In this document: piece after piece, positions 1-7,387 of the stretch
How the letters are laid out: every line of letters begins with the position of its first letter
Numbering within the stretch: position 1 is the stretch's first letter
NCBI GenBank assembly: GCA_030693335.1
Contig: JAUYAU010000018.1
Span: 1 to 64,000 of the forward strand
DNA length: 64,000 bases
Direction of reading: 5' to 3'
Source of the DNA: Sulfuricurvum sp.
GTDB taxonomy: Bacteria; Campylobacterota; Campylobacteria; Campylobacterales; Sulfurimonadaceae
Translations under genes and position numbers: made by a program
Notes under the pieces: generated by a model
The model's input: only the letters and a program-made list of their open reading frames with translations
Database searches by the model: none
What the model was told of the DNA's origin: nothing

Positions 1-177
1 TCAAAGCTTCTATTTGGTATCGTTGTACCATGGTCAATTGGTTGTAGCTCATATATGTCCCTTTATCTCTGGTCGGATAAAATCGACTCTTTGCTACACC
101 CTTTTGATCTCCTGTTGCACTTTAAACTTGAATTGGCGTTCTTTTTCTTATCTCTATGTGTTATCATTCATCCATGA
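1..177 (+). CDS. C-terminal end of an unidentified membrane protein (partial)
   Basis: An open frame enters from the left edge and ends at a TGA at 175-177, giving 58 residues. The tail is strongly hydrophobic (for example LELAFFFLSLCVIIHP at the very end), which suggests a last membrane helix. The stop overlaps the ATG of the next gene (ATGA at 174-177), so the two are probably co-translated. The protein family cannot be named from this fragment. Confidence 0.55.
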   Translation, partial: SKLLFGIVVPWSIGCSSYMSLYLWSDKIDSLLHPFDLLLHFKLELAFFFLSLCVIIHP

Positions 178-776
178 AACTTAATCATACCCTTTTTCTA
201 TTCTACATCGTCATATGGATAGCGTTAGCCATTAACCCATTTTATCGTGATGACTGGTGGCTTGAAAACATCATGGTCTTTATTGCGGTTCCGATCATTC
301 TCTGGTCAGATAAGCGTGTCCATTTTTCACATCTAAGCCTATGGATGCTCTTTTGCTTTTTTATTTTACACGCTATAGGTTCGCATTATACTTATAGCGA
401 AATGCCATGGTTCTCCCCCATTACCCAATTCTTTGGATTTGAGCGCAATCATTATGATCGGCTTATCCATTTCTTATTTGGATTTTTATTATTCCTCCCC
501 TTCCATGAACTCTTCAGCTCCTTTTGGAAGTCAAAACAAACAGCACTGATTATCACGTTTCTCTTTCTGTTTGCCTCTTCGGGAGTGTATGAAGTCATAG
601 AGTGGATTGCAACCGAAATGACCAATCCAGAATTGGGAACGGCATTTTTAGGGACGCAGGGAGATCAGTGGGATGCGCAAAAAGATATGGCATTGGGACA
701 TTTAGGCACCATTTTGGCTTTTCTGATCTGGTATAGAAAGAAAATCAACAAGCTTAACGACAATCCCACTCAATGA
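174..776 (+). CDS. YjdF/DUF2238-family inner-membrane protein
   Basis: A 200-residue, very hydrophobic protein with about five or six predicted membrane helices. The central segment has the conserved look of the DUF2238 (YjdF) family: FERNHYDRLIHF followed by a long hydrophobic helix, and later an EVIEW motif and a GTQGDQWDAQKDM loop that carries most of the conserved acidic residues. Family function is unknown. The start is taken at 174, where the ATG overlaps the stop of the upstream membrane gene, rather than at an in-frame upstream codon at 156. It converges with the small minus-strand gene at 770-889 and overlaps its end by 7 bases. Confidence 0.8.
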   Translation: MKLNHTLFLFYIVIWIALAINPFYRDDWWLENIMVFIAVPIILWSDKRVHFSHLSLWMLFCFFILHAIGSHYTYSEMPWFSPITQFFGFERNHYDRLIHFLFGFLLFLPFHELFSSFWKSKQTALIITFLFLFASSGVYEVIEWIATEMTNPELGTAFLGTQGDQWDAQKDMALGHLGTILAFLIWYRKKINKLNDNPTQ

Positions 777-889
777 GTGGCTATAGTACCTTTTGGATAC
801 ACTTTTTTAACCGGCTTTTTTTGACTGACATTGCTGTCTGCCGCAAAAACCAAAGTAACTAACATAACGAATGCAACTGCGACTTTCAT
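770..889 (-). CDS. Tiny exported protein (39 aa), unknown function
   Basis: A 39-codon frame begins at ATG 887-889, preceded by a good ribosome binding site (GGAG at about 8 bases). It encodes a clear signal peptide (MKVAVAFVMLVTLVFAADS, likely cleaved after FAA) and a short basic mature peptide of about 22 residues with KKPVKK and ending THE-type residues ATH. It is the last gene on the minus strand downstream of the permease and multicopper oxidase cluster, 34 bases beyond the permease stop, so it may share that transcript. No family is recognised. Signal peptide and RBS support it; nothing indicates its function. Confidence 0.55.
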   Translation of the reverse strand: MKVAVAFVMLVTLVFAADSNVSQKKPVKKVYPKGTIATH

Positions 890-923
890 TTTCTAATCTC
901 CATTCTTAACAAATTTATTTTAT

Positions 924-1994
924 TTACGAACAACATGACCCACCACTGCAGCTCTTATCTGTTTTTTTGAACCATCCGTCTATAAAATGCCATCCTATCA
1001 ATCCCAGCATCATCACCGCTGCACCTTTTTGGAGTAGACCATGATGCTCATGCATATCCACCTTCATTCCGACACTCAGAGAATCAAAGCCCATATCAAT
1101 CAATGCCCCAAACAAAATACTTCCTCCAATAATGACGCAAAGATAGATAACAAGCGCCCGCACTCCAAGCATCGATTTCACCACACCCATCGTCACGGTA
1201 TTGGTCGCAGGTCCTGCACTCAAAAAGATAAAAGCAGCACCTGGAGATACTCCGGCTAAAATCAAAGATGCGGCAATGGGCAAAGAGGCCGTTGCACATA
1301 CATACATCGGTGCCGCAATCGCTACGGCAATAATATAACCAAAAAAACGATTATCCCCAAAAAATTGGTGTAAATTTGTGGGCATTGCTGCTGTAATAAG
1401 TGCCCCAATAAGAAGTCCCCAAAAAAGAGGCTTGCTAAAACTTCCCAAAAGAGTTATGAACGCATAATGAAATACATCATACAGTGAAAACTTTTTTTGC
1501 TTTTTTTCCGTCTTTTCAAAAGAGACTTTTGGAGAAAAGACAGGGGCAGTTGTACTAAAGGAGAAGGATTTCTTTATCTCAACAGGCGCTTTTGGCTCAA
1601 AAAAATTCATCAGCAATCCTGCCGTTACAGCGATGATCACTGAACTAGCAACGCGATAGAGGGTAAATACCCCTCCAAACATACCAAAAGTTGCTAACAT
1701 CGAATCTATTCCTGTAATGGGTGTAGAGATCAAAAACGATAGCGTTGCGCCCTTGGAGGCGCCATTGCGACGAAGGGTTGCGGCAAAAGGGATGACACTG
1801 CACGAGCATAACGGTAAGGGGGTTCCATACAGTGCTGCTTTATACACACTGCCATGCGTATTCTTTCCTAAATGTTTTTGTATCCATTCTTCATGAATAA
1901 ACTGATGCAAAACACCTGCAGCTAATAAACCAAAAAGGATGTAAATACCCATATCAATGCTTAATCCCCAAAATGCCACAAAAAGTGACTCCAT
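924..1994 (-). CDS. SO_0444/ArsP-type permease (DUF318), putative metal efflux
   Basis: A 356-residue integral membrane protein of the DUF318/PF03773 permease family, which includes the organoarsenical permease ArsP and the SO_0444 Cu/Zn efflux group. Two hydrophobic halves flank a basic cytosolic loop (about residues 130-175). The hallmark PLPLCSCSVIP with a CxC pair lies near residues 59-69, and a second conserved GPATNT segment sits in the second half. The C-terminus has a cysteine cluster, CSGGSCCS, a plausible soft-metal ligand. It is the last large gene of a minus-strand cluster with a multicopper oxidase and a TolC-like protein, so copper or zinc export is the best inference. Substrate is not proven. 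Confidence 0.85.
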   Translation of the reverse strand: MESLFVAFWGLSIDMGIYILFGLLAAGVLHQFIHEEWIQKHLGKNTHGSVYKAALYGTPLPLCSCSVIPFAATLRRNGASKGATLSFLISTPITGIDSMLATFGMFGGVFTLYRVASSVIIAVTAGLLMNFFEPKAPVEIKKSFSFSTTAPVFSPKVSFEKTEKKQKKFSLYDVFHYAFITLLGSFSKPLFWGLLIGALITAAMPTNLHQFFGDNRFFGYIIAVAIAAPMYVCATASLPIAASLILAGVSPGAAFIFLSAGPATNTVTMGVVKSMLGVRALVIYLCVIIGGSILFGALIDMGFDSLSVGMKVDMHEHHGLLQKGAAVMMLGLIGWHFIDGWFKKTDKSCSGGSCCS

Positions 1995-2012
1995 CCCACA
2001 ATACCTTTAGAT

Positions 2013-2031
2013 AAAAATAATAACCATTATC
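2013..2031 (-). promoter_or_regulatory. Possible Fur-like box upstream of the permease
   Basis: On the minus strand the sequence GATAATGGTTATTATTTTT lies about 20 bases before the permease start. By hand it matches the 19-base E. coli-type Fur consensus at about 14 of 19 positions, with the left half (GATAAT) perfect. The right half is weak and the region is AT-rich, so a chance match is quite possible. Confidence 0.2.
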
Positions 2032-2063
2032 GAATTATCTCTTTTTACCCTTAATTGGCCCTT

Positions 2064-3407
2064 TTATCTTTTTTTTGCTACGGTTCCTGAGGGATGAGTA
2101 TACCATCCAGGATCAGAGTAATCCCCTTTAGGTTGGTTTTTACGAACCTTTACTAGCGTAAACATTCCTCCCATCTCTATAGGACCAAACGGCCCTTGCC
2201 CGCTCATCATCGGCAGGGTATTTTCAGGCAATGCCATTCCCATATCTGCCATGTCACTCATTTCCGCCATACCACTCTTTCCCATGGGCATATACATGTA
2301 ATCAGGTAACAGATCACTAATTTTTTGGGCTATGTCATCTTGTTTTACCCCAATCATATTGGGAATACTGTGCCCCATCGGTCCCATCGTATGATGCGAC
2401 TTATGGCAATGAATGGACCAGTCACCCTCGTGCTTCGCCACAAATTCTATCGCTCTCATCTGTCCTACGGCCACATCGGTAGTCACTTCGGGCCATCGTG
2501 CACTTTTGGGAACCCATCCTCCATCTGTACAGCTCACCTCAAACGTATGCCCGTGCATATGGATGGGATGATTGGTCATCGTAAGGTTTCCGACACGGAT
2601 ACGAACACGATCTCCTACGCGTACATTCATCGTATCAATACCCGGAAAAACACGAGAGTTAAATGTCCAGAGGTTAAATTCTGTCATGGTTGAGGGATTA
2701 GGGGTGTAGGTGCCAGGAGCAATGTCGTAACTGGAAAGCAAAAAGCAAAAATCTCTATCCACACGATGCTCTTTTGGATTTTTTGGATGGATGATGAACA
2801 TTCCCATTGCCCCCATCGCCATTTGTACCATTTCATCCGCATGAGGGTGATACATAAATGTCCCGCTTTGAACCAGCGTAAACTCATATACAAACGTCTC
2901 TTCCGGAGCAATCTGCGGTTGCGTCAAACCCCCTACTCCATCCATTCCGTTAGGTAAGATTAGTCCATGCCAATGAATCGTTGTGTGTTCAGGCAGTTTA
3001 TTGGTCACAATCAATCGCACACGATCGCCCTCAACCGCTTCGATCGTAGGTCCTGGCGATGTACCGTTATAGCCCCAGCAGTTGACCACCATACCCGGTG
3101 CAAACTCACGTACAACAGGTTCAGCAATCAAATGAAACTCTTTTACACCCTCTTTCATCTCATAAGGCAATGTCCAGCCATTGAGTGTAACCACCGGATT
3201 GTAGTTTTTGCCCTCTTGTGGTGTTATTACGGTAGCAGGTGAGAGAACACGCTTAGGATCCTCTACCCGTGTAAGATGGCGTTTTGGTGATGACGATTCA
3301 CCGTGCCCTCCATGATCATGCTCTTGTGCTTTGAGTGAAGCTCCTAAACCGGCAGATGCCAACAGTGTCGCACTAAGCCCTAAAAAATCTCGTCTATTTT
3401 GTCCCAT
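2064..3407 (-). CDS. Multicopper oxidase, CopA/CueO-like, Tat-exported
   Basis: A 447-residue three-cupredoxin-domain oxidase. The N-terminus has a twin-arginine signal (NRRDFLGLSA). Copper ligand motifs are in the expected order: HWHG at about 145-148, HPHA at 187-190, HPIHMHGH at 280-287 and HCHKSHH at 333-339, with a downstream Met as possible T1 axial ligand. The C-terminal part is Met-rich (MYMPMGKSGMAEMSDMADMG near 371-390), a feature of cuprous oxidases. It likely oxidises Cu(I) in the periplasm. Start is placed at 3407 because GGGGGGAA precedes it at 6-8 bases; a codon 21 bases upstream lies before this RBS. It overlaps the TolC-like gene by 14 bases. Confidence 0.9.
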   Translation of the reverse strand: MGQNRRDFLGLSATLLASAGLGASLKAQEHDHGGHGESSSPKRHLTRVEDPKRVLSPATVITPQEGKNYNPVVTLNGWTLPYEMKEGVKEFHLIAEPVVREFAPGMVVNCWGYNGTSPGPTIEAVEGDRVRLIVTNKLPEHTTIHWHGLILPNGMDGVGGLTQPQIAPEETFVYEFTLVQSGTFMYHPHADEMVQMAMGAMGMFIIHPKNPKEHRVDRDFCFLLSSYDIAPGTYTPNPSTMTEFNLWTFNSRVFPGIDTMNVRVGDRVRIRVGNLTMTNHPIHMHGHTFEVSCTDGGWVPKSARWPEVTTDVAVGQMRAIEFVAKHEGDWSIHCHKSHHTMGPMGHSIPNMIGVKQDDIAQKISDLLPDYMYMPMGKSGMAEMSDMADMGMALPENTLPMMSGQGPFGPIEMGGMFTLVKVRKNQPKGDYSDPGWYTHPSGTVAKKR

Positions 3408-4734
3408 TGTCAGTTCCCCCCAAAACATACTCTAAATCAGATTGCGCTTTTTGATACTCTCCAAACGCACTTATCGCTTCCATTTTCGCCTCACCATAAC
3501 GGCGATGATCTTCTAAAAGTTCGTAAACACCATCGAGCATGCCGTTATAGAAAAGTTTTGTTTCTTCCAAAATTTCTTGATTTACGGGAACAATTACTTC
3601 GTTTGTCTCAACCGCTTTATCGTACGCATAACGCGATTCTGCATACGATTCCCGTACTTGGGATCGAATATTCACCGCTACTTCGTACAGACGATGCACC
3701 TTTTGATTGTAAAGAGCTTGTGCTTTTCCCACACGCCCTTGCCCAAAATCAAAAATAGGGAGTGGAATTTTGATACCGAAACTGTTGAATCCCTGCGAAT
3801 CCGTCTCTTTTTCACTTTCAGCTGAGAATTCTATTTCGCTGAGCAATCGAGTCTTTTGGGTATACCCCGCATCGCGTGCAGCATAATCAACCGCTTTTAT
3901 CGCAGCATTCATGTCCAGACGATTTTTAATGGCTCTTGTTTCCAATCCTTTGTCATCCGAAATCGCTATTCCAAGCGCAAGCGGTGTTTCCTCCAATGTA
4001 TAGTTTGTTTGATCCCCATAGAGACCCAAAATTCGGTTAAGTGTTTCCCGCGCCATTGCATTTTTACGATTTAGCTCTATGGCTTCAAGCCGTGCACGGG
4101 CATAGGTATCCTGCATTTTGAGTAAATTGCGTTTTGAGAGATTCCCCGCCGTATGCTGACGGATTGCCAGCTGTATGGATGCTTCATGTGATTTCAATAA
4201 GCCTTCATACAAAGCCAGTTTTTTTTGAGCAACCTGTGCATCGATGTAGGCTTTTTTAACCTCTCTAACAGTTCGTAGAACCTCATCTCCAACCCTAAAT
4301 CTGGTCTCTTCAAGTGCCACACCCGCAAGATCTCTGCGAAGCGGTATCCATAACACATCCAACAATGCCACATCAAGACTCAACGTCGATTTCGTTACAC
4401 CGCCACCGCGTCCAATCGTGTAGCCTAATAAGGGATTACTCATTAATCCCGCTTGCACCAATTCACTTTGAGAAAGTCCGATCTCCTCATACATTTGCTG
4501 CAAAGAACGGTTATTAATGAGCGTAATGTGCACCGCATTCTCCTGGTTCAGCGGTTGAGAAAGGAGATCATTCACATTTTTTTTAACAATTTCGGCTTCT
4601 TGAGGCGTTTTAATCCATTGAAGGTTTTTAGATGTCTCTTCTCTAAGAGCATTAAACACCTCATTTTGAGAAATCGTTGAACAGCCCGAAAAAGCAATAA
4701 GAGCCACAAAAGAATAAATAATTTTTTGCTTCAT
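3394..4734 (-). CDS. TolC/CusC-family outer-membrane efflux lipoprotein
   Basis: A 446-residue outer-membrane factor. The signal peptide ends in a lipobox (FSGC, Cys at about residue 18). The rest is long alpha-helical repeats with a PLPIFDFGQGRV segment in the second half, typical of OEP domains. Family members form the trimeric outer-membrane channel of tripartite exporters. No membrane-fusion or inner-membrane RND subunit is encoded beside it; instead it is sandwiched between a small exported protein (ATGA overlap) and a multicopper oxidase. It may dock to a pump encoded elsewhere, or support periplasmic copper removal. Family assignment is firm; partner is unknown. Confidence 0.85.
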   Translation of the reverse strand: MKQKIIYSFVALIAFSGCSTISQNEVFNALREETSKNLQWIKTPQEAEIVKKNVNDLLSQPLNQENAVHITLINNRSLQQMYEEIGLSQSELVQAGLMSNPLLGYTIGRGGGVTKSTLSLDVALLDVLWIPLRRDLAGVALEETRFRVGDEVLRTVREVKKAYIDAQVAQKKLALYEGLLKSHEASIQLAIRQHTAGNLSKRNLLKMQDTYARARLEAIELNRKNAMARETLNRILGLYGDQTNYTLEETPLALGIAISDDKGLETRAIKNRLDMNAAIKAVDYAARDAGYTQKTRLLSEIEFSAESEKETDSQGFNSFGIKIPLPIFDFGQGRVGKAQALYNQKVHRLYEVAVNIRSQVRESYAESRYAYDKAVETNEVIVPVNQEILEETKLFYNGMLDGVYELLEDHRRYGEAKMEAISAFGEYQKAQSDLEYVLGGTDNGTK

Positions 4735-4940
4735 TTTGCTTTTCCATGCCCTGTACTGTTTTGATCTTCTTGTTGAATTTTTGATTCATCGGTGAGATTC
4801 ACAGCAGGCGAGATGGGAATATAGACTGTTTTTCCATCTTCGGCTTTGATTGATGAAGGTTCATGGTATTCGTGCCCCATTGCTAAAGCAGCCAGTACTG
4901 TTGAAGTCATCATGAGAAGTGCAAAAAATAATCGATACAT
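4731..4940 (-). CDS. Small exported protein (69 aa), first gene of the metal cluster
   Basis: The start at 4940 follows AAAAGGGA at a suitable distance. It encodes a signal peptide (MYRLFFALLMMTSTVLAALA, then MGHEYHEP) and a short polar mature chain with an HEYHEP segment and a HGKAK end. Two histidines beside glutamates could bind metal, but this is inference. Its stop overlaps the ATG of the TolC-like gene (ATGA), so it is the leader gene of the minus-strand operon running through TolC-like, multicopper oxidase, permease and probably the 39-aa protein. No named family is recognised. Confidence 0.7.
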   Translation of the reverse strand: MYRLFFALLMMTSTVLAALAMGHEYHEPSSIKAEDGKTVYIPISPAVNLTDESKIQQEDQNSTGHGKAK

Positions 4941-5074
4941 CAAAGTCCCTTTTAATTTAATTGGCAATAAGTGTAACATGAAACGCAGAAATTGCTATTA
5001 ACCAAAAATTAATGCCTAATCACTTCTTTAGAAAACTTCCCATAGAATAGAAAAATATTTCAAAAGGAACTTAC

Positions 5075-5632
5075 ATGAATGTATTTTTGATTATTCTTGG
5101 TGTTGTCACAGTGATCGCTGTCTTGATGTACAACTCACTTATTGGTAAAAAAAATCAGGTGGATAATATTTTCGCCGGTGTTGATGCCGTCCTCAAAAAA
5201 AGATTCGACCTCATTCCCAATCTCGTAACTTCCGTAGCGCAATACATGGAACATGAAAAATCGACCCTCGAAAAAGTGACAGAACTTCGCTCACTTGCGA
5301 TGAAACCGGGAATCAGCGACGATCAGAAAATTGCATTGGATGCGAAACTTACCGCTGCACTTGGGTCCATCACCGTAGCCATGGAAGCCTATCCCGATCT
5401 CAAAGCCAATGAAAACGTCATGCATCTCCAACGCTCACTCAATGAAGCAGAAGAGCAAATCTCCGCTGCACGCCGTGCTTACAATCAAGCCGTCACCGAC
5501 CTCAACAACGCCATTGAAATGTTCCCTACCAATATGATGGCAGGATGGATGAATTTACAACGCAAGGCTGTCTTTGAAATTACCACGACTGAACGTCAAA
5601 ATGTCAATGTACATGATTTATTTAATAAATAA
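5075..5632 (+). CDS. LemA family protein
   Basis: A 185-residue protein with a single N-terminal membrane helix (about residues 3-19) and a long alpha-helical domain. The segment KKRFDLIPNLVTSVAQYM after the helix is the LemA signature, and RRAYNQAVTDLNNAIEMFP is the conserved C-terminal helix. LemA proteins are membrane-anchored coiled helical proteins of unknown biochemical role, often next to TPM or DUF3137 proteins, as here. RBS AAAGGAA precedes the ATG. A plausible -10 (TAGAAT at 5043-5048) lies in the divergent gap shared with the metal cluster. Confidence 0.9.
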   Translation: MNVFLIILGVVTVIAVLMYNSLIGKKNQVDNIFAGVDAVLKKRFDLIPNLVTSVAQYMEHEKSTLEKVTELRSLAMKPGISDDQKIALDAKLTAALGSITVAMEAYPDLKANENVMHLQRSLNEAEEQISAARRAYNQAVTDLNNAIEMFPTNMMAGWMNLQRKAVFEITTTERQNVNVHDLFNK

Positions 5633-5635
5633 TTC

Positions 5636-5651
5636 TGCCCTTTCAGGGGCA
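5636..5651 (+). other. Short RNA hairpin between lemA and the DUF3137 gene
   Basis: TGCCC and GGGCA arms with a six-base loop immediately follow the lemA stop. There is no downstream T run, so it looks more like an intercistronic stability or processing hairpin than a terminator. Confidence 0.35.
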
Positions 5652-5697
5652 AGCTTCAGTGCCATAGCGGCTAGCGCAGACAAAGGGATAAATTCCT

Positions 5698-6681
5698 TTG
5701 GCGTTCAAAAATAAAATGAAATCTACCTCTGAGCTTACCGATTTTTACTATAAAGAGCTTTACCCCTCTTTGAGCAAATTGGAAAAAACACGTACCCATA
5801 TCCTCTCGCAGCTAAAATGGTATGGAGCCATGGGTGCGGTAGCATTTGTCATCGCGGCAATTTGGATGGGGAAAAACTTCGGTTTGCTGCATCCACTTAT
5901 GATGGGGATCGTGATTGGCTTTGCCGCACTGGCCTCCATGACGTACCGTTTTATGATTCAAGGATACGCAAAAGATTTCAAAGCCCATATCATCACCCCC
6001 CTTATCGGTGCTATCGATCCCCATTTGCTCTATAATCCTGATTTTGTTATCTCCCAACATCTGCTTCAACGCTCGCACCTTTTTCAAAACAAGATCGACC
6101 GTTATAGCGGCAATGACTATGTCAAAGGCTCTATTGAGGGAGTTTCCCTAGAATTTTCGGATGTCCACGCCGAATATCAAACCAAAGATTCCAAAGGACG
6201 CACCCAGTGGCACACCCTCTTTCGCGGACTGTTCGTCGTGGCCGAATTTAACAAACATTTCAAAAGCCGCACGGTCATCCTCCCCGATCTCGCTGAAAAA
6301 ACATTTGGAAACCTCATCGGTGGCTGGCTTCAATCCAAAAATATGGGGCGTGACAGTGTCATCCAACTCGATGATCCTGAATTTGAGAAAAAGTTTGTGG
6401 TATACGGAAACGACCCTATCGAAGCGCGCTATATTCTTACCCACGCGATGATGAAACGCATTGTCCAGTTTCAGAAAAAAATACCTCATCCCCTGTTTGT
6501 CTCATTTGTTAACAATCATATCCACATTGCCATCGCAACGCAAAAGGATCTCTTTGAGCCTTCTCTCTTTACATCGCTTCTGGATTACAAACAGGCTATG
6601 GAATACGTCAACACTCTCAACAATACCATCGGTTTGGTGGAAGAGCTAAAACTTAATGAGAAGTTGTGGAGCAAAGCATAA
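5698..6681 (+). CDS. DUF3137-family membrane protein, LemA partner
   Basis: A 327-residue protein with two adjacent membrane helices at about residues 42-60 and 66-83 and a large soluble C-terminal domain. The domain contains VSLEFSDVHAEYQTKDSKG, LFRGLFVVAEFNKHF and DPIEARYILTHAMM, typical of DUF3137. Such proteins commonly sit next to lemA, and the function is unknown. The start is a TTG at 5698, chosen because AAAGGGA lies about 9 bases upstream; the alternative ATG at 5716 lacks an RBS. The 65-base gap from lemA holds a small hairpin, so the two are probably one transcript. Confidence 0.8.
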   Translation: MAFKNKMKSTSELTDFYYKELYPSLSKLEKTRTHILSQLKWYGAMGAVAFVIAAIWMGKNFGLLHPLMMGIVIGFAALASMTYRFMIQGYAKDFKAHIITPLIGAIDPHLLYNPDFVISQHLLQRSHLFQNKIDRYSGNDYVKGSIEGVSLEFSDVHAEYQTKDSKGRTQWHTLFRGLFVVAEFNKHFKSRTVILPDLAEKTFGNLIGGWLQSKNMGRDSVIQLDDPEFEKKFVVYGNDPIEARYILTHAMMKRIVQFQKKIPHPLFVSFVNNHIHIAIATQKDLFEPSLFTSLLDYKQAMEYVNTLNNTIGLVEELKLNEKLWSKA

Positions 6682-6684
6682 CGT

Positions 6685-7260
6685 TTAAACAACCGTAATC
6701 GCACGTCCCATTACATTTTCAAAGGCATGCAACTGCTCCTGTGTTCCCTCTATTGTAATAACGGCTCCATGGGCAGTAAATTCTTTATTCAGTATCATAA
6801 CACCCTGTGCAAGCACTTCGTATTCAAGTTTTGATATTACAGGATACAAGCACTGCACTTTTTTTTGAAACAACTTTTTATAGGGATGCAAAACAGCTTG
6901 AGCCACTGCTGTATTTGCAGCCTCAGCATACGCTCGTACCAGCCCACCTGGCCCCAATTTTGTCCCGCCAAAATAACGCACCGTAATCATCGCCGCATTG
7001 ATGAGTTCATGCCCCTGCAAAACAGAGAGTGTCGGCTTGCCGGATGTCCCTTTGGGTTCACCGTCATCGCCACTGTATTCGACAATCTGATCGTATTCAT
7101 TGAGCATTCGATAAGCACTTACAAAATGGACTGCTTTGGGATGTTTCTTTCTAAGATGTTTCATCTCTGACTCATAGAGAGTCATCGGCATTAAATACGC
7201 CATAAATTTGGACTGCTTGATCTCAATCGTATCGGTAAAAATTGAATCGACTGTGACCAT
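6685..7260 (-). CDS. YigZ/IMPACT family protein (UPF0029)
   Basis: A 191-residue protein with an N-terminal IMPACT domain. Its motifs include EIKQSKFMAYL, the conserved YSGDDGEPKGTSGKP (about residues 58-72) and VRYFGGTKLGPGGLVRAY (about 92-109), followed by a C-terminal DUF1949-like ferredoxin fold. The family is linked to translation and nucleotide binding, with no settled biochemical role. It is transcribed convergently to the DUF3137 gene, three bases apart, and divergently from korA. Confidence 0.9.
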   Translation of the reverse strand: MVTVDSIFTDTIEIKQSKFMAYLMPMTLYESEMKHLRKKHPKAVHFVSAYRMLNEYDQIVEYSGDDGEPKGTSGKPTLSVLQGHELINAAMITVRYFGGTKLGPGGLVRAYAEAANTAVAQAVLHPYKKLFQKKVQCLYPVISKLEYEVLAQGVMILNKEFTAHGAVITIEGTQEQLHAFENVMGRAITVV

Positions 7261-7387
7261 AATACCTCTTTTTAAAGTACGTAATTATAGTATTAAAAAG
7301 CGAAAGTCATGAACCCACAAAATACTTATACTAAAATTAGCAAAAGTAATATATTATTTTTGTAAGATAGATTTTTTGAGGTGATTT

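Noticed and set aside
5636-5651. Terminator between lemA and the DUF3137 gene
   Set aside because: The hairpin is clear but there is no T tract and the pair is usually co-transcribed.
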